64,000 bases of DNA from Lichenihabitans sp033947565 (GCF_033947565.1 NZ_JARPVX010000009.1:1-64000), one strand, 5' to 3'. Counted from the stretch's first letter, positions 51,876 to 60,915 are shown. The notes: a model not told the origin generated them from the sequence alone. Numbers and translations are program-made.

Positions 51876-52289
51876 ATGCGTGTCAGGCTGTTGAAACGAT
51901 GGGGCGCCCTGCTGGCTTGGGGCGCGATGCTGCTTGGGGCGGGGCTCGGGGCCGCGCAGGCGGCCAGCTACGAGTTCCTGGCGGCGCCGGAAACCGACCT
52001 CAACCGCGTGTACCGGGTCGACAAGGCCACGGGGGAAATGTCGGCCTGCCAATACGGCCTTTCGGCCGAGGCCAGTCCCGATGCCAAGGACGCCAAGGCC
52101 GCGGTCGGCACGACGTTGTGCTACCCGCCGGGCGAAGGCGGCGGCAGCCAGGCGCAAAGCGAATATGGGCTGGTGGCGTCGCGGCACGAGCGGGAGGGTG
52201 GTGTCTTCCGGGTCGACCTGCGCACCGGCACCATGTCGATCTGCTATGTGCTGAATGAATCGGTGGTGTGTACCCCTCCGGCCAAGTGA
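51876..52289 (+). CDS. Secreted protein of unknown function
   Basis: A 137-residue protein with a signal peptide cleaved near AAQAASYEF. The mature domain contains two halves that look alike: NRVYRVDKATGEMSACQYG and GVFRVDLRTGTMSICYVL, each a short beta hairpin ending in Cys. This suggests a duplicated beta unit with a possible disulfide. No family name. A hairpin terminator follows. Confidence 0.7.
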   Translation: MRVRLLKRWGALLAWGAMLLGAGLGAAQAASYEFLAAPETDLNRVYRVDKATGEMSACQYGLSAEASPDAKDAKAAVGTTLCYPPGEGGGSQAQSEYGLVASRHEREGGVFRVDLRTGTMSICYVLNESVVCTPPAK

Positions 52290-52308
52290 CGCCGGGCGGA
52301 CGCGCGAA

Positions 52309-52339
52309 AACCCTCCGGTGGGGCGCTAACCGGAGGGTT
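52309..52339. terminator. Hairpin after the secreted-protein gene
   Basis: Perfect 11-bp stem AACCCTCCGGT / ACCGGAGGGTT with a 9-base loop, preceded by AA. It is only 20 bases past the stop; the T-run is weak. Confidence 0.6.
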
Positions 52340-52445
52340 CGCTCTTGGTCGAGCCAGGTGGCCCGACCGCAAGTTCGGACGCGATGCGGCTGCTAGGCGC
52401 GGGGACCATCACCCGCTCGAAGACGCCGCGACCGCGAAAGCAAGA

Positions 52446-52766
52446 TCAGTCGCAAACCCGCACGGGCCGGTAGCCGACAAAGGTGCCATAGGCGTCGTAG
52501 ACAGGCGTGCGTTCGCGGTAGCAGGGAGCATAGGCCTGCACCGGGGCATAGCCATAGGCCGGCGCATAACCATAGCCGTAGCCCGAGGCGTAGGCCGGCC
52601 GGGTCGCGCCGCTCAGCAGAGCTCCGGCCGCGAGGCCGCCGATCAGGCCACCCGCGAAGGGGCCGCCCCAGCCGCCGGCCGCCGCCGGTGTTGCGCTGCC
52701 TGCGATGCCGGCAGCCAGAACCGCGGCCGCAATGCCGGCCGCCATGGTGGTCTTGATGAAGGACAT
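52446..52766 (-). CDS. Secreted Gly/Tyr-rich small protein
   Basis: A 106-residue protein with a signal peptide (cleaved near TPAAAGG), a glycine-rich hydrophobic segment (GLIGGLAAGALL) and then a Tyr/Ala/Pro repeat region (GYGYGYAPAYGYAPVQ). The last part has two Cys and ends PVRVCD. Similar small proteins are common in Hyphomicrobiales; function is unknown. Confidence 0.72.
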   Translation of the reverse strand: MSFIKTTMAAGIAAAVLAAGIAGSATPAAAGGWGGPFAGGLIGGLAAGALLSGATRPAYASGYGYGYAPAYGYAPVQAYAPCYRERTPVYDAYGTFVGYRPVRVCD

Positions 52767-53098
52767 GGGACGCCCCTTGGGTGATGAAGGTGGACCGGAG
52801 GTCTGCTCGGGCCGGTCTCGACGAAACCGAAGCTAAGGCGTTGCGGCTGAATGGAACATGAAGCGGTTCGACGGCTGTTGTTCAGGCACCGCGAAGCCTT
52901 TGAAGCCCTGCGCCAACCGGACAAAGGCGAACGTGCTGCGGTGGCCGGTTGGCCGGTTGGCCGGCTGGCCGATCGGGCGAGAGGGCGATCTCCCCTTCGT
53001 CCTCGCGGCTTTCAGCCCGGCCGGCGCGAATTGCCTTTTCGGGCGGGAGGCGATACCGGTCGGACCCCGTGACCACCCGCTGGCGCGATGCCGATGAG
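52767..53098. other. 332-bp gap between the Gly/Tyr-rich gene and rpiA, with a tandem octamer
   Basis: Divergent promoter region for both genes. It contains four tandem copies of TGGCCGGT-like octamers (52942-52973). Overlapping short frames are shadows. Confidence 0.5.
52942..52973. repeat. Four tandem octamers (TGGCCGGT, TGGCCGGT, TGGCCGGC, TGGCCGAT)
   Basis: A short direct tandem repeat that decays in the last two copies. It is about 125 bp upstream of rpiA. Confidence 0.85.
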
Positions 53099-53833
53099 AT
53101 GCCTTTCATGCCCGAGGCGAACCAGAACGACCTGAAGGCGCTCGCGGCCGCCCGCGCGCTCGACTTCGTTCAGGACGGTATGCGGCTCGGCCTCGGCACC
53201 GGCTCCACGGCGACGCTGTTTGTCGCGCAACTGGCCACGAAGGTCAGTCAAGGGCTGAAAATCACCTGCGTGGCCACCTCGGAAGCCACCGAGGCCCAGG
53301 CGCGGGCGGCCGGCATTCCGATGACGACGCTCGATGCGATGCCGGAACTCGACCTCGTGGTTGACGGAGCCGACGAATTCGACCCCGCCTTGCGGCTCAT
53401 CAAGGGCGGTGGCGGCGCCCTGCTGCGTGAGAAGATCGTCGCCGCGGCGGCGCACCGCATGGTGGTGGTGGCCGATGCGTCGAAGCAGGTCGAAACCCTC
53501 GGCCGCTTTCCTCTGCCGGTCGAGGTCAATCCTTTCGGGCTCGGCGCCACGCGCCGCCTCGTGGCCGAGGTCTGCCGCAGTCTCGGGCTGCCCGACGAGG
53601 CCCGCCTGCGTCCGGCCAAGACAGGATCTGGGCCTTTCATCACCGACGGCGGCCATCTGATCCTCGATCTTCCGCTTGGCGCCATCCCGGCGCCCGAAGC
53701 GCTGGCGGCCGCCTTGCTGGCTGTGCCGGGCGTCGTCGAGCACGGTCTCTTTATCGGTCTGGCCACCGCGGTGGTGCTCGCGACGGCGGGCGGAACGCGG
53801 GTGATCGACCCTTCAGTCAAGAATGGGACATGA
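53099..53833 (+). CDS. rpiA: Ribose-5-phosphate isomerase A
   Basis: Interconverts ribose 5-phosphate and ribulose 5-phosphate. The 244-residue product shows GLGTGSTA (phosphate loop), VDGADEFD (catalytic Asp) and KGGGGALLREK. ATG at 53099 is chosen; ATG at 53108 is equally possible. It sits directly upstream of the DUF2059 gene, which overlaps or nearly abuts its stop. Its presence makes the RpiB at 11212 dispensable for pentose metabolism. Confidence 0.95.
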   Translation: MPFMPEANQNDLKALAAARALDFVQDGMRLGLGTGSTATLFVAQLATKVSQGLKITCVATSEATEAQARAAGIPMTTLDAMPELDLVVDGADEFDPALRLIKGGGGALLREKIVAAAAHRMVVVADASKQVETLGRFPLPVEVNPFGLGATRRLVAEVCRSLGLPDEARLRPAKTGSGPFITDGGHLILDLPLGAIPAPEALAAALLAVPGVVEHGLFIGLATAVVLATAGGTRVIDPSVKNGT

Positions 53834-53837
53834 TGTG

Positions 53838-54404
53838 ATGCAGTCAGTTTTCGCCACCCTGGGCCGCGGCGTCGCGGTGGCCTTGTTGCTCGGTGCAGCC
53901 TCGGCGCAGGCCCAGACCGCGCCTGCGGCCGCCCCGCCGCCCGCCGCCCAGGCTCCGACCGTGCCGGACGTCGGGCAGCCCGAGCCGCCAGCCGCCGCTG
54001 TTGCGGCCGGTCGCGCCCTGGTGGTCGCCTCGGGCATGTCGCGCTCGTTCACGCCGATGGTGCCGCAGCTGTCGGGTCAGATCGTGCCTCTGCTGACCCG
54101 CACGCGGCCCGAGCTGAAGGACAACCTGCAGATCGTGCTGAAGCAGCTCGAGCCCGACTTCACCAAGAAGGGTGACGAGATGACCGAGATCGCGGCCAAG
54201 ATCTACGCCCGGCACATGAGCCAGGACGAGCTCGAGCAGGCGGCCGCCTTCTTCAAATCGCCGGTCGGCATGAAATACGTCGAAGTGCAGCCTGCCATGC
54301 TGGACGAGGTCGTGGTCGCGATGCAGACCTGGACCCAGTCGCTGTCGAGCTACATGATGCAGCGCGTGCACGACGAGATGAAGGCCAAGGGCCAGGATTT
54401 CTGA
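53838..54404 (+). CDS. DUF2059 secreted protein
   Basis: A protein of about 188 residues with a signal peptide ending ASAQAQ and a Pro/Ala-rich linker (APAAAPPPAAQAP). The C-terminal helical domain contains the DUF2059 pattern LTRTRPELKDNLQ and SQDELEQAAAFFKSPVG. Periplasmic location is likely; function unknown. ATG at 53838 is preferred, since the one at 53823 overlaps rpiA. It precedes gor by 37 bp. Confidence 0.85.
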   Translation: MQSVFATLGRGVAVALLLGAASAQAQTAPAAAPPPAAQAPTVPDVGQPEPPAAAVAAGRALVVASGMSRSFTPMVPQLSGQIVPLLTRTRPELKDNLQIVLKQLEPDFTKKGDEMTEIAAKIYARHMSQDELEQAAAFFKSPVGMKYVEVQPAMLDEVVVAMQTWTQSLSSYMMQRVHDEMKAKGQDF

Positions 54405-54441
54405 AGCAGCGGGGCCGGGCTCCGGTCGAGGGCAGGGCGGT

Positions 54442-55830
54442 ATGGCGGAGCACGACGTCGACTTCTTCGTGATCGGGGGCGGCTCAGGCGGCGTCCGTGC
54501 GGCGCGCATCGCCGCCAATCACGGAGCCCGCGTGGCGCTGGCGGAATCCTACCGCCTCGGGGGCACCTGCGTGATCCGCGGCTGCGTGCCGAAGAAGCTT
54601 TATGTTTATGCCAGCCGTTTTGCCGACGATTTCGCGGATGCGGCCGGCTTCGGATGGGAGGTCGGGGCCGCGCGGTTCTCCTGGCCGAAGCTGGTGGCCG
54701 GCAAGGAGGCCGAGGTGTCGCGCTTGTCCGACATCTACCGCGCCAACCTGGTCAAGGCCGGGGTGACGATCCATGCCAACCGGGCCACGGTGCTGGGCCC
54801 GAACCGCATCGGGCTCGACACCGGAGCCGAGGTGTCTGCCCGGCACATCCTGGTGGCGACGGGATCGCATCCCGTCTTCCATCCCGACATTCCCGGCATC
54901 GATCTCGCGATCTCGTCGAACGAGATCTTCGATCTGCCTGCCTTTCCGAAGCGCCTGTTGGCGATCGGCAGCGGCTATATCGCGTTGGAATTCGCATCCG
55001 CCTTCGTGCGGCTCGGCAGCGCCGTGACGGTGGTGTACCGCGGCGACGCGGTCCTGCGCGGCTTCGACCACGACATGCAGGCGGGGCTGAGCGAGGCCCT
55101 CGGCCATGCGGGCATCGACCTGCGGCCGCGCACAAGTCCGACGCGGATCGAACGGGTCGATGGCGGCCTGCGTGTGCATCTCGATGACGGCACGACCGTG
55201 GAGGTTGATCAGGTGCTAGCCGCCACGGGGCGCGTTCCGTTGACTGCCGGCCTCGGCCTCGAGGCAGCGGGCGTTCAGCTCGACGCAAGCGGCGCCATCC
55301 GGGTCGATCGCTTTTCGACAACCAGCGTGCCCTCGATCCATGCGGTCGGCGACGTTACCGATCGCATCAACCTGACGCCCGTGGCGATCCGCGAGGGTCA
55401 TCTCCTGGCCGACACCCTGTTCGGCGGTCGCGACCGCGCCACCGACCATGCCAATGTGGCCTCGGCGGTGTTCACCACGCCGGAGGTCGGCACCGTCGGC
55501 CTGACCGAGGCCGACGCCCGGGAGCGGTTCGACGTCGTGGATGTCTACAAGGCTGCGTTCCGGCCCATGAAGGCGACCTTGTCGGGACGGGCCGAGAAGA
55601 CCGTGATGAAGATCCTGGTCGACGGGATCACCGACCGCGTGCTGGGCGTCCACATCCTGGGCCACGAGGCGGGCGAGGTGATCCAGGCCGTCGCGATCGC
55701 GGTCCACATGGGGGCCACCAAGGCGCAGTTCGATGCCACGATGGCGGTACATCCGACGGCGGCCGAGGAACTGGTGACGATGCGGACCAGGACGGCCCGC
55801 CACACGCGCGGTGTGGCGGAGGCCGCCTGA
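54442..55830 (+). CDS. gor: Glutathione-disulfide reductase
   Basis: FAD- and NADPH-dependent enzyme that regenerates glutathione. The 462-residue product has an N-terminal FAD motif FFVIGGGSGGVRAA, redox-active disulfide GGTCVIRGCVPKK, a second Rossmann motif AIGSGYIALEFA and the C-terminal HPTAAEELVTM with the catalytic His. Architecture and length match Gor rather than lipoamide dehydrogenase. Confidence 0.94.
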   Translation: MAEHDVDFFVIGGGSGGVRAARIAANHGARVALAESYRLGGTCVIRGCVPKKLYVYASRFADDFADAAGFGWEVGAARFSWPKLVAGKEAEVSRLSDIYRANLVKAGVTIHANRATVLGPNRIGLDTGAEVSARHILVATGSHPVFHPDIPGIDLAISSNEIFDLPAFPKRLLAIGSGYIALEFASAFVRLGSAVTVVYRGDAVLRGFDHDMQAGLSEALGHAGIDLRPRTSPTRIERVDGGLRVHLDDGTTVEVDQVLAATGRVPLTAGLGLEAAGVQLDASGAIRVDRFSTTSVPSIHAVGDVTDRINLTPVAIREGHLLADTLFGGRDRATDHANVASAVFTTPEVGTVGLTEADARERFDVVDVYKAAFRPMKATLSGRAEKTVMKILVDGITDRVLGVHILGHEAGEVIQAVAIAVHMGATKAQFDATMAVHPTAAEELVTMRTRTARHTRGVAEAA

Positions 55831-55894
55831 AGGCTGTCAGGGCCAAATGGAAATCATTTCGCCCGTGCAAGGCGGGGCTGTCGAGAGACTGCGA

Positions 55895-57085
55895 TCAGGC
55901 CCGCAAACGACCCAGGGGCCGCCGCAGCCGCGGCAGGACCGGCATCCATCCGTCGCGGCACACGAGGTGCCACACCGTGAAGCCCACCAGCGCCGCATGG
56001 ACGGCGGCGTTCTGCACGAACAGGGCCGCGGGCCCGAACCATGCCATGCCGACCGAGCCGACGGCCGGGCCCACGATGGCGCCGACGCAATATAAGAACA
56101 ACATGGTCGAGGACACCTCGACGCCGTTGTCCGGGCCGGCGCGATCATTCACGTGGCTGATCGCTACCGTATAAAGCACCATCGTCGAGGCGCCGATCGA
56201 CAAGCCGAGGCAGGAGATCAACAGCATCGAGCCGTGGCTGGTCATGGCCAGCATGGATTCGGCCAGAATACCGATGGCGGAGAACACCGTCAGAACCAGG
56301 CGGCGGTCATGCCCGTCCGACAACCGCGCCACGGGATAGACCGCGAGCGCGGTGCCCATGATGGTGGCCGTCATGAAGGTCGCCACATGGGCGGACGACA
56401 GGCCGAGGCCGAGGCCATAGACGGGGGCCAGCGCATAGAAGTTGCCGTTGGCGGCACCGATGCAGGCGGCCGAGACCGTGCCGATCGGCGACAACCGCGC
56501 CATCCAACGCAGCTGCAGCGACACCGAACGCGACACGCGCGGCACGCTGCCCCGCGTCAGCAGGATCGGCACGATGGCGGCCGCGAGGCAGAGCGCCGCG
56601 ATGGCGAACAGCACGTCGGCCTGCGGCTTCATGGTGGCGATGATTTCCTGGCCGGCGGCGCTGCCCCCGAAGGTGACCATCTGATACAAAGCGTAGACGC
56701 CGCCCCGGTTGGAATTGTTCGAGCGCGCGTTCAGCCAGGCCTCGAGCACGGCGTAGAGCCCCGCGAAGGCAAAGCCCAGCAAGGCGCGCAGCGCCATCCA
56801 GCTGAGCGGGCTTTCGGCCAGCGGGAACAGGATGGCCGAGACGATCGTCATGCCGGCGAAGACCACGAAGGCGAACTTCGCCCCAAGCCGCCGCAGTACC
56901 GCCGCCGACAGGAAGCTGCCGAGCAGCATGCCTCCGAAATAGGCCGAGCCGACGAGGCCGATCGCCAGTTCCGGGAAGCCGTCGAGCTTGGTGCGCAGCG
57001 GCACCAGGGTATTCAGCACCCCATTGCCGGTGATCAGTACGAACACCGAAATCAACAGGGCGGCCAGAGAGGAGGCGGCGGGCAT
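55895..57085 (-). CDS. Major facilitator superfamily transporter, YfkF/YcaD-like
   Basis: A 396-residue, 12-helix transporter. N-terminal NGVLNTLVPLRTKLDGF and the loop YAVLEAWLNARSNNSNRG resemble the YcaD/UMF-type MFS group of unknown substrate. I start at the ATG at 57085; an extension to 57181 is possible but lacks a better ribosome site. It is divergent from the DAHP synthase gene. Confidence 0.82.
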   Translation of the reverse strand: MPAASSLAALLISVFVLITGNGVLNTLVPLRTKLDGFPELAIGLVGSAYFGGMLLGSFLSAAVLRRLGAKFAFVVFAGMTIVSAILFPLAESPLSWMALRALLGFAFAGLYAVLEAWLNARSNNSNRGGVYALYQMVTFGGSAAGQEIIATMKPQADVLFAIAALCLAAAIVPILLTRGSVPRVSRSVSLQLRWMARLSPIGTVSAACIGAANGNFYALAPVYGLGLGLSSAHVATFMTATIMGTALAVYPVARLSDGHDRRLVLTVFSAIGILAESMLAMTSHGSMLLISCLGLSIGASTMVLYTVAISHVNDRAGPDNGVEVSSTMLFLYCVGAIVGPAVGSVGMAWFGPAALFVQNAAVHAALVGFTVWHLVCRDGWMPVLPRLRRPLGRLRA

Positions 57086-57273
57086 GTCGGCAAATCGCTC
57101 GAAAGAAGCAGCCCGGCATGAAGCGCAAGCTGAGCCGGAAAGGAATGGTGATGTTTCGCCAGCCAATCGCGGCGTAAGCATGGATATGAAGGCGCCACCT
57201 TGCCGAAACCTTACGCTGTGGCAAACAAACCATGACGAGCGTGGCGGGGGCGGGCCAGTGGTGTATAAGGCCG

Positions 57274-57311
57274 CGTCCCCGGAGGGGACGGACCGCTATT
57301 CCGCAGGTCCG
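57274..57311 (+). other. Two overlapping stem-loops in the leader of the DAHP synthase gene
   Basis: Stem 1 CGTCCCC / GGGGACG (57274-57290) and stem 2 CGGACC / GGTCCG (57289-57311) share two bases, so they exclude each other in part. They lie 16 bases upstream of the start codon. Regulation is possible but unproven. Confidence 0.45.
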
Positions 57312-57326
57312 TGAAAGGTTCATCCG

Positions 57327-58769
57327 ATGACCGACGAGCGCCAGACGCATGGGCGCGGCACCATGTCACGTTCCGCCGCAAACCCGTCCCAGGCTTCGGC
57401 CTGGTCGCCGGCGAGCTGGCGCGGGTTTCCGGTCGAGCAGGTGCCTCATTATCCGGATGCGGCGGCACTCGCTGCCGTCGAAGGTCAGATCGCCAAATTC
57501 CCGCCGCTGGTCTTCGCCGGCGAAGCCCGCAAGCTGAAGCGCGCCCTCGGCGACGTCGCGCAGGGGCGCGCCTTCCTGCTGCAGGGCGGTGATTGCGCCG
57601 AAGCCTTTGCCGAGCACGCGGCCGACAACATCCGCGATTTCTTCCGCGTGTTCCTGCAGATGGCCGTGGTGATGACCTTTGCGGCCGCATCGCCGGTCGT
57701 GAAGGTGGGTCGCATCGCCGGCCAGTTCGCCAAGCCGCGCTCGGCCCCGAACGAGACGGTCGGCGGCGTGGAGCTGCCGAGCTACCGGGGCGACATCGTC
57801 AATGGCATCGACTTCGATGCGGCGTCGCGCATTCCCGACCCGCAGCGTCAGCTCGATGCCTACCGGCAGTCGGCCGCGACCCTGAACCTGCTCCGCGCCT
57901 TCGCGACCGGCGGCTATGCCAACCTCGAGAACGCGCATCGCTGGATGCTGGGCTTCGTCGAGGATAGCCCGCAATCGAGCCGCTACGAGGAGCTGGCGGG
58001 CCGCATCACGGAAACGCTTGGCTTCATGAAGGCCATCGGGCTCGATGCGGAATCGCATCAGGAGCTGCGGCAGACCGACTTCTACACCTCGCACGAGGCG
58101 CTGTTGCTCGGCTACGAGCAGGCCCTGACGCGCGTCGACTCGACCAGCGGCGACCCCTATGCCACTTCGGGTCACATGTTGTGGATCGGCGATCGCACAC
58201 GCCAGCCCGACCACGGGCACGTGGAATATTTCCGCGGCATCAAGAATCCGATCGGCCTCAAATGTGGTCCGTCGTTGACGCCCGACGGCCTGCTGCGGCT
58301 CGTCGACCTGCTCAACCCGGAGAACGAGGCCGGCCGACTGACGCTGATCTGCCGCTTCGGTGCCGACCAGGTGGGGAATCACCTGCCGGCCCTGGTGCGG
58401 GCGGTGGAGCGCGAGGGCCGCACAGTGGTGTGGTCCTGCGACCCCATGCACGGCAACACCGTCAAGGCCTCGACCGGCTATAAGACGCGACCGTTCGAGC
58501 GCATCATGGGTGAGATCCGCTCGTTCTTCCAGGTTCACGCGGCGGAAGGCACCTACGCCGGGGGCATTCACCTGGAAATGACCGGCAAGAACGTGACCGA
58601 ATGCACGGGCGGCGCCCGGGCGATCTCGGATGCCGACCTGCAGGACCGCTATCACACCTATTGCGACCCGCGCCTCAATGCCGAACAGGCGATCGAGGTG
58701 GCGTTCATGGTGGCGGAACTGTTGAAGAAGGAACGGCGGGACGTGCCGCAGCAGGTCGCGGCGGAATAG
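57327..58769 (+). CDS. aroG: Class II 3-deoxy-D-arabino-heptulosonate 7-phosphate synthase
   Basis: Condenses phosphoenolpyruvate and erythrose 4-phosphate, entering aromatic amino-acid synthesis. The 480-residue product is a plant/Mycobacterium-type class II enzyme: FLLQGGDCAEAFAEH with the metal-binding Cys, then YRGDIVNG, KCGPSL, VWSCDPMHGNT and HLEMTGKNVTECTGG. Its gene symbol varies between species. A terminator-like hairpin follows the stop. Confidence 0.95.
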   Translation: MTDERQTHGRGTMSRSAANPSQASAWSPASWRGFPVEQVPHYPDAAALAAVEGQIAKFPPLVFAGEARKLKRALGDVAQGRAFLLQGGDCAEAFAEHAADNIRDFFRVFLQMAVVMTFAAASPVVKVGRIAGQFAKPRSAPNETVGGVELPSYRGDIVNGIDFDAASRIPDPQRQLDAYRQSAATLNLLRAFATGGYANLENAHRWMLGFVEDSPQSSRYEELAGRITETLGFMKAIGLDAESHQELRQTDFYTSHEALLLGYEQALTRVDSTSGDPYATSGHMLWIGDRTRQPDHGHVEYFRGIKNPIGLKCGPSLTPDGLLRLVDLLNPENEAGRLTLICRFGADQVGNHLPALVRAVEREGRTVVWSCDPMHGNTVKASTGYKTRPFERIMGEIRSFFQVHAAEGTYAGGIHLEMTGKNVTECTGGARAISDADLQDRYHTYCDPRLNAEQAIEVAFMVAELLKKERRDVPQQVAAE

Positions 58770-58775
58770 GACGGG

Positions 58776-58795
58776 GCCGGGCGCGAGCCCGGCTT
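58776..58795 (+). terminator. Hairpin after the DAHP synthase gene
   Basis: GCCGGGC / GCCCGGC with a GCGA loop, then TT. Seven bases after the stop. Confidence 0.5.
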
Positions 58796-58838
58796 CCCGC
58801 CCAAGCGGTGATCGGTCCCGCAGCAGCCGACCAAGACA

Positions 58839-59273
58839 TTATTGCGTGCTCAATAGCGGCTGCGAGGTCGTCCGGGCCGCGGCCAGCAAGGACCGGCAGG
58901 CGGCGACGTCGGCCGCGAGCTGGGCGATGAGGTCGGCCGTCGAAAGGGTGTCGGTCGTCGCATCCTCGAAGCCGGGCGGATCGGCGTCCGGAGGAGGCGC
59001 CAGTCCGGGCGGCAGGGCCGCAACCGCGCCGGCGCCCTGGGCCTTCAGCAGGCGCTGCACGCCGCGGATCGTGTAGCCGTCCTCGTAGAGCAGGCGCCGT
59101 ATGGCGCGCAGCAGGTCGACATCGGCGCGGCGGTAATAACGACGACCGCCGCCTCGCTTCAACGGCTTGATCTGCAGGAACTTGGTTTCCCAGAACCGCA
59201 GCACGTGCGGTGGGATGTCGAGCGCTTCGGCGACTTCGCTGATCGTCCTGTAGGCGTCGGCATCCTTCTCCAT
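58839..59273 (-). CDS. MerR-family regulator next to ihfA
   Basis: A 144-residue MerR-type regulator. The N-terminal winged helix contains TISEVAEALDIPPHVLRFWE and RRYYRRADVDLL, then DGYTIRGVQRLL. The effector-binding C-terminus is short and lacks Cys metal ligands. It follows ihfA after 3 bp, as in many alphaproteobacteria. It may regulate its own operon; see the dyad at 59681. Confidence 0.92.
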   Translation of the reverse strand: MEKDADAYRTISEVAEALDIPPHVLRFWETKFLQIKPLKRGGGRRYYRRADVDLLRAIRRLLYEDGYTIRGVQRLLKAQGAGAVAALPPGLAPPPDADPPGFEDATTDTLSTADLIAQLAADVAACRSLLAAARTTSQPLLSTQ

Positions 59274-59276
59274 CGA

Positions 59277-59627
59277 TCAGTCGTCCTCGTCCTCGACGAC
59301 CTGCCCGTTGACCCGGCCCTTCAAGATATTCGAGGGCTTGAACACCATGACCCGCCGCGGCGTGATCGGCACCTCGACGCCCGTCTTGGGATTGCGCCCG
59401 ACGCGTTCGCCCTTCGAACGCACCACGAACGAGCCGAAGGACGACAGCTTCACGACTTCGCCCCGGCTGAGCGCGTCCGCCATCTCGGACAGCACCATCT
59501 CGACCAGCTGGGCGGATTCACTGCGTGACAGCCCGACGCGTTGGTAGACCGCCTCCGCCAGATCGGCCCGCGTCACGGTGCGACCCACCGCTGAGCGTCC
59601 GCTTTTCGTCATCACATTGGCCACCAA
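59277..59627 (-). CDS. ihfA: Integration host factor subunit alpha, TTG start
   Basis: HU/IHF-family protein of up to 116 residues. VTRADLAEAVYQRVGLSRSES at the N-terminus, KLSSFGSFVVRSKG and GRNPKTGVEVPI with the DNA-inserting arm identify it. TTG 59627 (GAGG just upstream), GTG 59624 or ATG 59612 are possible starts; the last matches the usual length. Pairs with IhfB encoded at 41837. It is downstream of fabH. Confidence 0.93.
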   Translation of the reverse strand: MVANVMTKSGRSAVGRTVTRADLAEAVYQRVGLSRSESAQLVEMVLSEMADALSRGEVVKLSSFGSFVVRSKGERVGRNPKTGVEVPITPRRVMVFKPSNILKGRVNGQVVEDEDD

Positions 59628-59680
59628 CTCGTCCTCACCCCAAAACCTCCGGCCACCATCGCCCGTGCTCGATGCCGCAA

Positions 59681-59699
59681 GGTACTCCCCTAGAGTACC
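59681..59699. promoter_or_regulatory. Perfect 19-bp dyad in the ihfA promoter region
   Basis: GGTACTC-N5-GAGTACC, about 54-72 bp upstream of the ihfA start. Its length fits a MerR-type operator. On the minus strand TTGGCA and TAGATC, spaced by 17, lie just upstream and may be the promoter. Confidence 0.5.
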
Positions 59700-59838
59700 C
59701 GGTGCGATCTAGCTCGGGTTGGCTGTCCTGCCAAGCGGCCATGCCGCATCGAGTCATAAGGCAAAGATTAAGGCAGCGCCGCAAGCCGAAAACGATCGCG
59801 CGCAATTTTGTGATCGGCCACGCGGCGGAAGCGGCGGC

Positions 59839-60840
59839 TTACCAGCGGATCAGGGCGCTGCCCCAGGTGAAGCCGCCGCCCATGGCCTCGATCATCACGA
59901 GATGCCCGGCCGCGATCCGTCCGTCGCCGACCGCTTCGGCGAGTGCCAGCGGGATGGAAGCGGCCGAGGTGTTGGCGTGCAGCTGCACCGTGGTCACCAC
60001 CTTCTCGGGCGGAATGCCGAGCTTGGTGGCCGAAGCATCGATGATGCGGCGGTTGGCCTGGTGGGGCACGAACCAGTCGAGGTCCGCCGGCCCGGTGCCG
60101 GTGGCCTCGAAGGCGGCCCGCACCACGTCCTCCACCATGCCGACGGCGTGGCGGAACACGTCCTTGCCTTCCATGTGGACGTGGCCGATGCTTTGCGTGC
60201 TCGACGGGCCGCCTGTGGTGTGAAGCTTGTCGCGGTGGCGCCCGTCGGACCGCAAATGCGAGGTGAGCACCCCGCGCGGCCGGGCATCCTCCGGCTGGAC
60301 CCGGGCTTCCAGCACCATGGCGCCGGCTCCGTCGCCGAACAGCACGCAGGTGGTGCGGTCTTCCCAGTCGACGAGGCGCGAGAATGTTTCGGCGCCGATC
60401 ACCAGGGCACAGCGATGCGAGCCCGAGCGAAGAAACTTGTCGGCCGTCGCCACCGCGAAGACGAATCCGGAGCAGACGGCCTGGAGATCGAAGGCCGCGC
60501 CGGCCGTGATGCCGAGCGCCGCCTGAACCTGCGTTGCGACGGCCGGAAACGTATAGTCGGGCGTCGAGGTCGCAACGATCACGAGGTCGATGTCGCTTGG
60601 GGACCGGTCGGCGGCCGCGAGCGCCTTGCGGGCGGCTGCGGTGGCCAGCACCGAGGTGGTTTCGTCGGGCCCGGCGATATAGCGGCGGGTGATGCCGGTG
60701 CGCTGCTGGATCCACTCGTCCGAGGTGTCGACCCGGGTTGCCAGCTCGGCATTGGTGACGCATTCGGCAGGGAGATGGCCCCCGATGCCGAGGACCACGG
60801 AATAGGGCGTCGATCGATCCGGGGTCACAAGATTATCCAT
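59839..60840 (-). CDS. fabH: Beta-ketoacyl-ACP synthase III FabH
   Basis: Starts fatty-acid synthesis by condensing acetyl-CoA with malonyl-ACP. The 333-residue product has catalytic Cys in DLQAVCSGFVFA, His in WFVPHQANRRI and Asn in QLHANTSAAS. It follows plsX after 75 bp, the conserved lipid-synthesis order, and precedes ihfA. Confidence 0.96.
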   Translation of the reverse strand: MDNLVTPDRSTPYSVVLGIGGHLPAECVTNAELATRVDTSDEWIQQRTGITRRYIAGPDETTSVLATAAARKALAAADRSPSDIDLVIVATSTPDYTFPAVATQVQAALGITAGAAFDLQAVCSGFVFAVATADKFLRSGSHRCALVIGAETFSRLVDWEDRTTCVLFGDGAGAMVLEARVQPEDARPRGVLTSHLRSDGRHRDKLHTTGGPSSTQSIGHVHMEGKDVFRHAVGMVEDVVRAAFEATGTGPADLDWFVPHQANRRIIDASATKLGIPPEKVVTTVQLHANTSAASIPLALAEAVGDGRIAAGHLVMIEAMGGGFTWGSALIRW

Positions 60841-60915
60841 TCCAAGCGCGCGACGTTCAGGGTGCGCCCGCCCACGGCATCCGGCTCGATCAAGGGGCCG
60901 AGGCCGTCCGGTCGA

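Noticed and set aside
52855..52885. A third EcfG promoter (GGAAC followed by TGTT)
   Set aside because: The spacing is 18 and the -10 is off consensus, and no gene starts at a suitable distance downstream on that strand.
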